Part shown: one piece after another, positions 15,742 through 21,541 of the stretch
Layout: every line of letters starts with the position of its first letter
How positions within the stretch are numbered: the first letter of the stretch is position 1
Assembly (NCBI GenBank): GCA_033813635.1
Contig: JAPXRI010000039.1
Location: forward strand, 1 to 26,619
DNA from: JAPXRI01 sp033813635
Lineage (GTDB): Bacteria > Bacillota > Clostridia > Oscillospirales > QAMX01
Length of the DNA: 26,619 nucleotides
Direction of reading: 5' to 3'
Translations under genes and position numbers: made by a program
Notes under the pieces: model-generated
Databases searched by the model: none
What the model was told of the DNA's origin: nothing
What the model saw: the letters and a program-made list of their open reading frames with translations, nothing else

Positions 15742-16434
15742 CTATTTATCTTCTTTATAATAGATATTGCCGGCGCAGCTGGCGTCTCCTTTGATTGTCA
15801 TGCAGTGAATATCGCCGTCGCAGGAGAAGATGTTTCCGTCGATATCGCCGCAGTTGATTTCGCCGCCCGCGTTGACTCCGCCGTAAACATTGCCGCAGCT
15901 GATACCGCCGCCCGCGCTGACTCCGCCGGAAATATTGCCGCAGTTGATTTCGCCGCCCGCGTTGGCTCCGCCGGAAACATTGCCGCAGTTGATTTCGCCG
16001 CCCGCGTTAGCTCCGCCGGAAATATTGCCCTCGATATCCGCGCTCCCCCATATCTCAACGGCGACGGCCGGAGAGCCTGTCCCCTGACAAACGGCTTCGT
16101 CTATCGCGAGCGGGATTTTGACTTTTGGGTCGAAAACGTCTTTTCGTATCATCTTGCTGCCTTTAAACTGCACGATCCGCAGCACGCCGTCCTCAGGAAA
16201 CGCAAAGGATTGCTCCCGCGGGGCGTTTTGCCCGTTGTCCCGCAGCAGGTAATCAACGGATACCCCGAAAAAATCGGCGATCGCCGGCAGCAGCTCGATG
16301 TCCGGATAGGATTGGGAACACTCCCATTTGCTGACCGCCTGAACGGACAGGCCGAAGGCTTCCGCGAGCTTGTCCTGGCTGAGCCCCTTGCTTTTTCTCA
16401 GATTCTTTATTCTCTCGCCAAATAAGGTATTCAT
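15742..16434 (-). CDS. XRE-family regulator with C-terminal 15-residue repeat ladder
   Basis: 230 residues. Residues 7-64 form a classic Cro/cI helix-turn-helix: RIKNLRKSKGLSQDKLAEAF, then VQAVSKWE and PDIELLPAIADFFGVSVDYLL. A linker (about 66-130) follows. From about 131 to the end the protein is a run of Gly/Asn/Ile/Cys repeats, four of them near-perfect (136-195; e.g. GNVSGGANAGGEINC), with degenerate rungs after. The pattern of Ile/Val every few residues, with Gly/Asn turns, suggests a small beta-solenoid, with one Cys at the same position of each rung. ATG at 16434 is chosen over the longer open frame (to 16500) because GAAAGGA lies 9 bases upstream. Ligand and targets unknown; metal or redox sensing is only a suggestion. 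Confidence 0.85.
   Translation of the reverse strand: MNTLFGERIKNLRKSKGLSQDKLAEAFGLSVQAVSKWECSQSYPDIELLPAIADFFGVSVDYLLRDNGQNAPREQSFAFPEDGVLRIVQFKGSKMIRKDVFDPKVKIPLAIDEAVCQGTGSPAVAVEIWGSADIEGNISGGANAGGEINCGNVSGGANAGGEINCGNISGGVSAGGGISCGNVYGGVNAGGEINCGDIDGNIFSCDGDIHCMTIKGDASCAGNIYYKEDK
15848..16027 (-). repeat. Four tandem 45-bp coding repeats
   Basis: Units at 15848-15892, 15893-15937, 15938-15982 and 15983-16027 are each 45 bp and near-identical (all begin CCGCAG on the + strand). They encode the 15-residue repeats of the XRE regulator. Near-identity at the DNA level implies recent duplication or homogenisation and allows copy-number change by slippage without frameshift. Confidence 0.9.
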
Positions 16435-16468
16435 TTGAAATATTCCTTTCACTGTTGAATTTGCTCTT

Positions 16469-16500
16469 AGTTTACAGTAAAAAAACTGCGGCGGCAACAT
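16469..16500 (-). promoter_or_regulatory. Possible promoter of the XRE gene
   Basis: Reading the - strand: TTGCCG, 17 bases, TAAACT (-10 at 16469-16474), 34 bases before the start codon. The -35 match is weak and lies inside the upstream terminator hairpin, so this is tentative. Confidence 0.35.
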
Positions 16501-16507
16501 ACCGCCG
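16479..16507 (-). terminator. Intrinsic terminator after the nitrilase-family gene
   Basis: On the - strand, CGGCGG (16507-16502), a 7-base loop, then CCGCCG (16494-16489) are followed three bases later by seven Ts (16485-16479). It ends the 16547-17317 transcript before the XRE gene. Confidence 0.75.
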
Positions 16508-16517
16508 GTGGATTGAC

Positions 16518-16534
16518 ATCAACCGTTGGTTGAT
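16518..16534. promoter_or_regulatory. 17-bp palindrome, candidate operator
   Basis: ATCAACCGTTGGTTGAT is a perfect inverted repeat of 7 bp around GTT. It lies in the gap between the nitrilase-family stop and the terminator, about 84 bases upstream of the XRE start. It could be the site of the XRE protein; a + strand TTGACA (16513) and TATATT (16534) flank it, spaced only 15 bases. Binding is inferred. Confidence 0.35.
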
Positions 16535-16546
16535 ATATTCCGGATA

Positions 16547-17317
16547 TTACAGCTCTATTGTGTACGCGCAGTACCGGACGCCCTGGGGCGCCATCCTGAC
16601 CGCCCAGTTTCCGTCAGGTGTGATCACGCCGCCGGAACAGGAGTTCGGTATGGTTTCCGGGTATGCGTTGTCCGCGACGCAGATCCAGACCCGCCCGGCC
16701 GCCGCGCGGATGCGTAGATTGCCCTCGTGAAAGCCTCGGCAAACCACCTGCGAAAACTCGTCGGCGGAGCGCCCGCCGTTGACCGCGTGGAAAATGATCT
16801 TCGCGCCGAGGCGGGACAGCTGCTGCGAGAGGTGGGGGTCCGGCATCGGCGTGCAGCCCGGGTTTGCCCACATGTCGTTGCAGATCAGCCCGCCGACCGT
16901 GGTGCCGTGAAAGTCGAAAACCCTTAGCGGCGTCGTCGCGAAGTAGTCGATTTCCCCGGAGAAGGGCGGCTCCATTCCGCCGCAGCGCAGAATTTTGCTG
17001 TGAAACCCGAGATAACGCCCGTCCTTGTCGTAAAAACGGATCTGGTTGAAGCACTCGTTTTCCGTCTCGTAATAGCAGGTGCCGAGCGCCAGGCCGAGCC
17101 CGGCCTCCCGCGCGCGGGCGAGAATGCCCGGGAGCGCCTTTTCGACGGCTTTCTGGTCGAACCGGTTGGTGTAGCCGCTGAGCGACCCCTCCGGTGTCAA
17201 CAAAATATCGGCCCGCTGCTCCGCGGCGAAGCCGATCGCCCGGTTTATCGAGCGGACGTTTTCGGCGATATCGTCCCTGACGCAGAGCTGCGCGCAGCAT
17301 ACGCGGATGCTTTTCAT
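16547..17317 (-). CDS. Carbon-nitrogen hydrolase (nitrilase superfamily)
   Basis: 256 residues, typical for single-domain nitrilase-superfamily amidases. The Glu-Lys-Cys catalytic triad is visible: Glu43 in TPEGSLSGY, Lys108 in HSKILRCGG, Cys146 in GLICNDMW. The start VCCAQLCVRDDIAENV and the end SCSGGVITPDGNW are also typical. Members hydrolyse small amides, nitriles or carbamoyl compounds (for example N-carbamoylputrescine or omega-amides); the substrate cannot be read. It has its own promoter (17360-17387) and terminator, so it is a single-gene unit, and base composition matches the housekeeping region. AGGGGA lies 12 bases before ATG. Confidence 0.9.
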   Translation of the reverse strand: MKSIRVCCAQLCVRDDIAENVRSINRAIGFAAEQRADILLTPEGSLSGYTNRFDQKAVEKALPGILARAREAGLGLALGTCYYETENECFNQIRFYDKDGRYLGFHSKILRCGGMEPPFSGEIDYFATTPLRVFDFHGTTVGGLICNDMWANPGCTPMPDPHLSQQLSRLGAKIIFHAVNGGRSADEFSQVVCRGFHEGNLRIRAAAGRVWICVADNAYPETIPNSCSGGVITPDGNWAVRMAPQGVRYCAYTIEL

Positions 17318-17359
17318 TTATGTCACCGTTCCCCTGTGCTTTTTCGTTGGCTTAAGCTT

Positions 17360-17387
17360 ATCATACGTCCCCCGCGGCCTTTTTCAA
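17360..17387 (-). promoter_or_regulatory. Promoter of the nitrilase-family gene
   Basis: On the - strand: TTGAAA (17387-17382), 16 bases, TATGAT (17365-17360), about 43 bases before the start codon at 17317. Good sigma-A fit. Confidence 0.6.
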
Positions 17388-17447
17388 GCAAAATCAGTTC
17401 TAAAATAATAATTCCGCGGGATGATGTGATTCCCGCTTGACCTTTGC

Positions 17448-17519
17448 TTAAGAATGGTTTATCTGAAAGTTGCCTGCGAACATAACTCCCATATTAAGAA
17501 GTATCACAAGAAGGATCAT
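17448..17519 (-). other. Possible hydrophobic micropeptide or its remnant; otherwise empty gap 17318-17630
   Basis: ATG 17519 opens a 23-codon frame, MILLVILLNMGVMFAGNFQI followed by three more residues, then TAA. A strong ribosome site (AAAGGAG, 17551-17545) lies 25 bases upstream, too far for that ATG. At the right distance (6 bases) is ATC followed by seven As; changing ATC to ATG and removing one A would give a 29-residue Lys-Lys-started peptide with a signal-like core. So this is either a decayed small gene or chance. A short inverted repeat (GCGGGA/TCCCGC, 17416-17436) is the only other structure seen in the 313-base gap apart from the promoter. Confidence 0.3.
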
Positions 17520-17630
17520 AATAATTACTTTTTTTGATAGATTTCTCCTTTATAGAACATGGTTTTTCTGTGCTTATAAGTAAAACCGAATTTCATGTCT
17601 ATTGAGAATTGACAAAACAGCCATCCGCCG

Positions 17631-18056
17631 TTAAATTTTTACATTATTGATATCCTCGACAGGAAGCCAGTCGTCCATATTTCCATAATTGCTCTTGTCA
17701 ATAGCGAAGGGTTCAATAATTGTTGTATTTGCTAACCGAATTAGGACTATATATCTTTTTCCAGCCCATCGTCTAAATTGCTTTTCAGACAGTTGAAGAT
17801 TATCTTGGTTCTTTTTGACCAACGAAACTGATTCATCTTCAGACAACCTATCTGAATTAAATACATCAGTCACATCCCCTTTTGCCCTAACCCTGCATTC
17901 TCCATCATTATTCATAAAGTATAAGGTATCTCCTAAATTGACTCTGCCATATGGCAGCTTTCTACCTGCTGCTCCCCTGATAATCATGGTTTTTACCCCT
18001 GTAATAAGGGCTTCCATTTCCTTTTCTTTTGCATCTGTATAAACGACATGATCCAT
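17631..18056 (-). CDS. ASCH/PUA-like domain protein
   Basis: 141 residues from ATG 18056, which has GGAGGA about 7 bases upstream (an open frame continues to 18143 without a site). The block ALITGVKTMIIRGAAGRK, then VNLGDTLYFM and CRVRAKGDVTDVF, resembles ASCH-domain proteins (PUA-like fold), where a G-x-K-T-x-x-x-R stretch precedes a V-G-D-x-I/L-x-F strand. ASCH domains are thought to bind RNA or nucleotides. The C-terminal third (RRWAGKRYIVLIRLANTTII) is less typical. It is the last gene of the LytTR operon, 25 bases after the serine hydrolase, and shares the A+T-rich composition of that block. The family call is from pattern only; role in the operon unknown. Confidence 0.7.
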   Translation of the reverse strand: MDHVVYTDAKEKEMEALITGVKTMIIRGAAGRKLPYGRVNLGDTLYFMNNDGECRVRAKGDVTDVFNSDRLSEDESVSLVKKNQDNLQLSEKQFRRWAGKRYIVLIRLANTTIIEPFAIDKSNYGNMDDWLPVEDINNVKI

Positions 18057-18081
18057 TTTTATTCCTCCAAACGCATGCCAA

Positions 18082-19557
18082 TCATATTTGATAAAGTGTC
18101 TCCATAAGTAATACAAGCGAAAATACGGCGACACACGCTCCAAACCATATCGATGAAACCGGAAATACTGCAGTCAGAAACAAGTATTTTTGACAGAGAG
18201 CCCACCCCAGAGCAGCCAGGATTGAAAGGGAAGCCCCGATTTTTAAAATGCATAATGGTTTCACAAGGATCCGCGATATAGGAATGAGCCTTATATTTCC
18301 CAACTTGAAATTCCTGACATTACTTGCCATAAGGAAGAGAGTTAATGCAATGGTCAGGCCAACCAATCCCCATATAAAGCACTCCGCAAAAAGGATGCGT
18401 GTCATACCGGGCGGAGAAAACCCACACCACCGCGCCCATCCATTCAGCAGGCTTGAGATGAAGGGCCAGCTCCGCTGACTGTTTGTCAGAATAACAATGG
18501 CATCTCCTGTTTCAGGTACCGCGTGGAAATGGCTCATCCAACCGGTCCCCTGCCCGCCATGGGATACCGCCAGTTTTCCACTTGACGGCCTCTCGGTATA
18601 ATAGCCAAATCCGTAGGCGTCGAATACCGCACTATATATTCCAAGGTTATCAATCCGGGGAAAATATAGTTGTTCAACAGTAGAACGGTCAAGCACATGT
18701 TGATTTGAAAAACCCGGCATACCCGCGATGCAGAAACGGGCTATATCCTCTGCCGTTGCAATCAATCCGCCAGATGCCCTTTCAGGGTATCGATAGGGAG
18801 TAACCGGCTTACCTTCCAGAGTATATCCAAGGGGAGCAGTAGCCAGGGTTTCTTCACTCCATTCAAAATCCGAATGATACATGCCCAGAGGATTGAGAAT
18901 CTCAGTTTTCATATATTCTGCAAAGTCTCTTCCCGTAACCGACTCAACCATAAGCTCCAGCAGGTTATATCCAACATTTGAATAGGAAAAGCTTTTACCC
19001 GGCAATTGAAAAAGAATTGCCGTCTTTGTCAAGCTTTCCTCTAGAGATGGCATAGCCTCATCCGGGGAGTAAAGTGTAAAAACATCTCCAAGCGGCAATC
19101 CGGCGGTGTGACTAAGAAGCTGCCTTATTGTCACTCTATCCAGCGGGTAGTCTGAAGCAGGCAGTTTCCAACCATTAAGGTATTTTTCAATAGGGTCGTC
19201 CAGATTCAGCTTCCCTTCCTCTGCCAATTTCAGCACGGCCCAGGCCGTAACCGATTTGGATATGGATTGAACGCGCATGGGCATATCTACACTCATTTTC
19301 CGTCCGGCCCTTTTGTCAGCATCACCGTAGGCCGCCGTATATACAATCTGCCCGTCCCTGACAAGTGCAATGTTAACTCCTGGTATTCCATACAGCCTCA
19401 TAAGGATCGGAACTCTTTTATCCATAAAGGCTGCGAACTCATCTATAGGGGAAATGGGCGTTATTTCCCTATCCGGCAAATACAGGGTAAGGGCAGCCGC
19501 TCCAAATAAGCCGATAGCAAAGGCTGCTGTTATGAGGATGTTCATGGCGCGTTTCAT
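18082..19557 (-). CDS. Membrane-anchored serine hydrolase (class C beta-lactamase / penicillin-binding fold)
   Basis: 491 residues. An N-terminal hydrophobic segment (about 7-26) exports the enzyme; the catalytic domain (about 37-375) has the nucleophile motif SISK (Ser98, Lys101), the Tyr-Ser-Asn motif (192-194) and HGG (333-335) in place of KTG, as in class C-like esterases, D-aminopeptidases and FmtA/PBP4*-type proteins. The last 100 residues carry three membrane helices (about 393-412, 435-455, 464-486), so the active domain faces outside. Its ATG overlaps the stop of the upstream small gene as ATGA, and there is no strong ribosome site, so translation is coupled. Substrate unknown: a cell-wall peptide, ester or antimicrobial peptide are all possible; true beta-lactam resistance is not implied. 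Confidence 0.88.
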   Translation of the reverse strand: MKRAMNILITAAFAIGLFGAAALTLYLPDREITPISPIDEFAAFMDKRVPILMRLYGIPGVNIALVRDGQIVYTAAYGDADKRAGRKMSVDMPMRVQSISKSVTAWAVLKLAEEGKLNLDDPIEKYLNGWKLPASDYPLDRVTIRQLLSHTAGLPLGDVFTLYSPDEAMPSLEESLTKTAILFQLPGKSFSYSNVGYNLLELMVESVTGRDFAEYMKTEILNPLGMYHSDFEWSEETLATAPLGYTLEGKPVTPYRYPERASGGLIATAEDIARFCIAGMPGFSNQHVLDRSTVEQLYFPRIDNLGIYSAVFDAYGFGYYTERPSSGKLAVSHGGQGTGWMSHFHAVPETGDAIVILTNSQRSWPFISSLLNGWARWCGFSPPGMTRILFAECFIWGLVGLTIALTLFLMASNVRNFKLGNIRLIPISRILVKPLCILKIGASLSILAALGWALCQKYLFLTAVFPVSSIWFGACVAVFSLVLLMETLYQI

Positions 19558-19733
19558 TGCGTTTTCTTTTTAAACATCATGGTTACGGCTCCTAAAAGCA
19601 CGCCAACACCGGCACCGACACAAAGCCATAAAACCAGATTCTGAAGCAGTGCGCCCAGCACAATACCGACAGCCGCACACAGGCCTATAGATGTACCAAC
19701 ATTCCAGTAATCTGAAAGCTTAATCTTTTTCAT
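19554..19733 (-). CDS. Small two-helix membrane protein of the LytTR operon
   Basis: 59 residues, starting MKKIKLSDYWNVGTSIGLC and ending FKKKTQ. Two Gly/Ala/Leu/Val-rich hydrophobic stretches (about 12-31 and 33-52) separated by a very short turn indicate a helical hairpin in the membrane, with basic ends inside. GAGGGA lies 6 bases before ATG 19733. The stop overlaps the serine hydrolase start by four bases, which supports real translation and coupling. I do not recognise a family; a partner or regulator of the hydrolase is an inference from the overlap. Confidence 0.8.
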   Translation of the reverse strand: MKKIKLSDYWNVGTSIGLCAAVGIVLGALLQNLVLWLCVGAGVGVLLGAVTMMFKKKTQ

Positions 19734-19767
19734 TATAATCCCTCATATCATATTTAATTCAGCATTA

Positions 19768-20223
19768 TTATTTCAATGATTCTTTGTCCATAGAAGATGA
19801 GTTTAATTCCATAAGCCGCTTGTTGATTTTCCTCTCATCCAGCAGATCCCCTGTGAAGCTGGCCAGCCAAACGATGATATAAACCGCCAGAAACAGCAGC
19901 AGGAAGGTCAGAACACTGGGCGTATGGCTGAATGAGAACCATTCAAATTGCCACGCGCAGAACAGAACAAGTACCAACAGCAAGCAAAAGTGTATACCTG
20001 TCCGCACTGCCATTGACCGCTTATGAATGGGTTTTTCCGAATAGTAAATAAAATTGAGTAAGGCCGACGCGGCTGCCAGTACCAACGCCTGAACAATCAA
20101 GCGAAACGGCAGGTACGGGTTTGAGTAGATGCCAATGAATATGGTGCTTGCAAGAATGATTGAGGTAAATACCGCCGTGAAAGAGGTTAGAAATTTTCGT
20201 CCGTAACTGAGATATCGTTCCAT
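19768..20223 (-). CDS. DUF3021 family membrane protein
   Basis: 151 residues with four membrane helices (about 12-31, 41-60, 74-92, 102-123) and a charged cytoplasmic C-terminus (DERKINKRLMEL). The pattern and length match DUF3021, nearly always encoded next to a LytTR regulator in Firmicutes. In the streptococcal LytTR regulatory systems (HdrRM, BrsRM) the membrane partner holds the regulator inactive; an equivalent role here is by analogy. AAGGAG lies 8-9 bases before ATG 20223, and the gene is 12 bases after the lytTR stop. Confidence 0.87.
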   Translation of the reverse strand: MERYLSYGRKFLTSFTAVFTSIILASTIFIGIYSNPYLPFRLIVQALVLAAASALLNFIYYSEKPIHKRSMAVRTGIHFCLLLVLVLFCAWQFEWFSFSHTPSVLTFLLLFLAVYIIVWLASFTGDLLDERKINKRLMELNSSSMDKESLK

Positions 20224-20235
20224 AAATATGTCTCC

Positions 20236-20673
20236 TTATAACCCTAATTTCTTTTTTAGAACCGGCACATACTGGCGGGAAATGATGATTTTTTCGCCGT
20301 TTTTCATCCTCGCCTCAAAGCGCCCATTAAAGACTGCCTGAACGCTTGAGATTTTTGACATGTTTGCCACTACAGATTTTGAGGCCCGAAAGAAATCTGT
20401 CTCCTCAAACCGGGACTCGATATCATATAGACGAAGTGATGTTTCATATACCTCTTTTTCGGCGTACAAAAATACCTTTCCGTCGACCGACTCAAAGTAA
20501 TACACATCCTCCGCGTTCAAAATATACGACCTTTCCTCCTGCCGCCCGATGAGCGTTCCACCCGCGAGCCGGATTGCCGCCACAACCCTTCTAAGCGATT
20601 CGTCCATTTCGCTGTAGCGGACAATGATTTCCGGCTCGATATTAGCTGTGGATTCTTCCATGCTTATCTTCAT
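20236..20673 (-). CDS. LytTR-family DNA-binding transcriptional regulator
   Basis: 145 residues with no receiver domain: a short N-terminal region (MKISMEES...EIIVRYSEMDESLRRVVAAI) and the LytTR domain from about 45 to the end. Typical LytTR features are ILNAEDVYYFESVDGKVFLY, YDIESRFEETDFFRASKSVV with the following NMSKI, and the end GEKIIISRQYVPVLKKKLG. LytTR proteins bind direct repeats two helical turns apart and usually autoregulate. Such repeats and a promoter lie upstream (20704-20810). It is the first gene of the operon, paired with DUF3021. GGGGTGAG precedes ATG 20673; ATG 20661 is an in-frame alternative. Confidence 0.93.
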   Translation of the reverse strand: MKISMEESTANIEPEIIVRYSEMDESLRRVVAAIRLAGGTLIGRQEERSYILNAEDVYYFESVDGKVFLYAEKEVYETSLRLYDIESRFEETDFFRASKSVVANMSKISSVQAVFNGRFEARMKNGEKIIISRQYVPVLKKKLGL

Positions 20674-20703
20674 CTTTTCTCACCCCCCAGATACTTCAAT
20701 TTA

Positions 20704-20731
20704 AGTATACACGTCGTTTTAGAATGCGCAA
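20704..20731 (-). promoter_or_regulatory. Promoter of the LytTR operon
   Basis: On the - strand: TTGCGC (20731-20726), 16 bases, TATACT (20709-20704), about 30 bases before ATG 20673. The -10 is good and the -35 poor, as expected for an activator-dependent promoter. Confidence 0.6.
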
Positions 20732-20743
20732 TAAGTCTTGGGC

Positions 20744-20810
20744 TAAGTTGCGTTATAGAGCGGTTAAGTTGCATATAAGACCGTTTATAGGCTGCAATAT
20801 GTGTTAAGTT
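20744..20810. promoter_or_regulatory. Direct repeats, likely LytTR operator
   Basis: TAAGTTGC starts at 20744 and again at 20765 (21 bases apart), and TAAGTT again at 20805 (40 further). ACCGTTTAT at 20780-20788 fits the published LytTR half-site form [TA][AC][CA]GTTN[AG][TG]. The nearest copy is about 13 bases upstream of the -35 box. The rest of the 20674-21038 gap (about 20811-20969) is A+T-rich and shows nothing I can name. Confidence 0.55.
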
Positions 20811-20969
20811 ATAGCCTTTATAAACACTATCTTTTCGGCATCCGTGAATCTGTCATACATTATATATAAAATAACAATAAAGCGATACTCATTGCATCAC
20901 TGACTGTGAATTATGAAAAAGGCCTACAATAAATATTGGGTTCGCGGACTCCAACATTTTTTAAAAAAA

Positions 20970-21435
20970 GGTAGAGCATAACGTTAAGAACCTCTATAAT
21001 GTAAAGCGACAAAACTCACAAAAAGGTAGGTTGACGTTATGCTCCCAAAAAATTATACAACAGAATTTCTCGGATTGGAAGATGTAAATGTCACCGATAT
21101 CAAGCACAGTTCCGGGTGTCTGGATATTTTCCTAATAAAGCCCATGCAAAAGCATAAATGTCTCCTCCGCGGCCGGGAAACGGACAGGGTCCACGATTAC
21201 CTATGGCAAAAGGTGAAAGACCTGCGGACACAAGGGAAAACCACTCTGTACCAACGGCTTCACCGAGGGCTGCAACAACAAAATCAAAGTCCTTAAGAGA
21301 ATTTCATTTGGCATTCGCAATTTCACTCGCTTCAGGAACCGGATCCTTCACATCATGAATAAGGTCGCTTACTGGATAGAGAAATCCGGCAAGCAGTTTT
21401 CACCACTCGCCGGACGTTTTCACTTTTGCTCTACC
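20970..21435 (+). mobile_element. Internally deleted ISL3-type insertion sequence
   Basis: GGTAGAGCA at 20970-20978 and its inverse TGCTCTACC at 21427-21435 bracket about 466 bp that contains both ends, but not the middle, of an ISL3-family transposase. The true ends may lie a little further out: GG-x-TC-like termini occur near 20939 (GGTTC) and 21452-21456 (GAGCC). No target duplication could be matched. The element can no longer encode its transposase, but could be moved in trans. Confidence 0.65.
21039..21370 (+). pseudogene. ISL3 family transposase, N- and C-terminal ends fused by deletion
   Basis: From ATG 21039, YTTEFLGLEDVNVTDIKHSS and VHDYLWQKVKDLRTQGKTT match the ISL3 transposase N-terminus; the CxxC zinc pair expected after KHKC is lost (KCLLRG). 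At about 21252 the sequence jumps to the C-terminal end, read in the +1 frame: NGFTEGCNNKIKVLKRISFG then RNFTRFRNRILHIM. About 300 residues, including the catalytic DDE core, are missing, and the two parts are out of frame. ATG 21039 lies about 60 bases inside the left inverted repeat, as in intact elements. Confidence 0.8.
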
Positions 21436-21541
21436 CCAACTATTAACATTGAGCCTTTTTAGCGTGACGGAATTAAAACAACTAAATATTTTGTTTTTTG
21501 CTTCAGCCTGACTTAGGGCATACGCCCGGGCGTTTTTAGAG

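Noticed and set aside
15848..16027. Regular repeats considered as a CRISPR array
   Set aside because: Units are contiguous with no variable spacers and stay in the reading frame of a protein; they are coding tandem repeats.
15733..16425. + strand frame of 230 residues with Ala/Val repeats opposite the XRE regulator
   Set aside because: Its repeats mirror the 45-bp units of the real gene, it has no ribosome site, and the helix-turn-helix on the - strand is unmistakable.
16435..16500. Longer N-terminus for the XRE regulator
   Set aside because: The extra 22 codons lie upstream of a well-placed GAAAGGA and overlap promoter and terminator sequence.
21515..21540. Terminator for the glycerate kinase operon
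   Set aside because: There is a GC palindrome (ACGCCCGGGCGT) but the T5 lies on the + strand side; on the - strand no U-tract follows the stem, so termination here cannot be supported.
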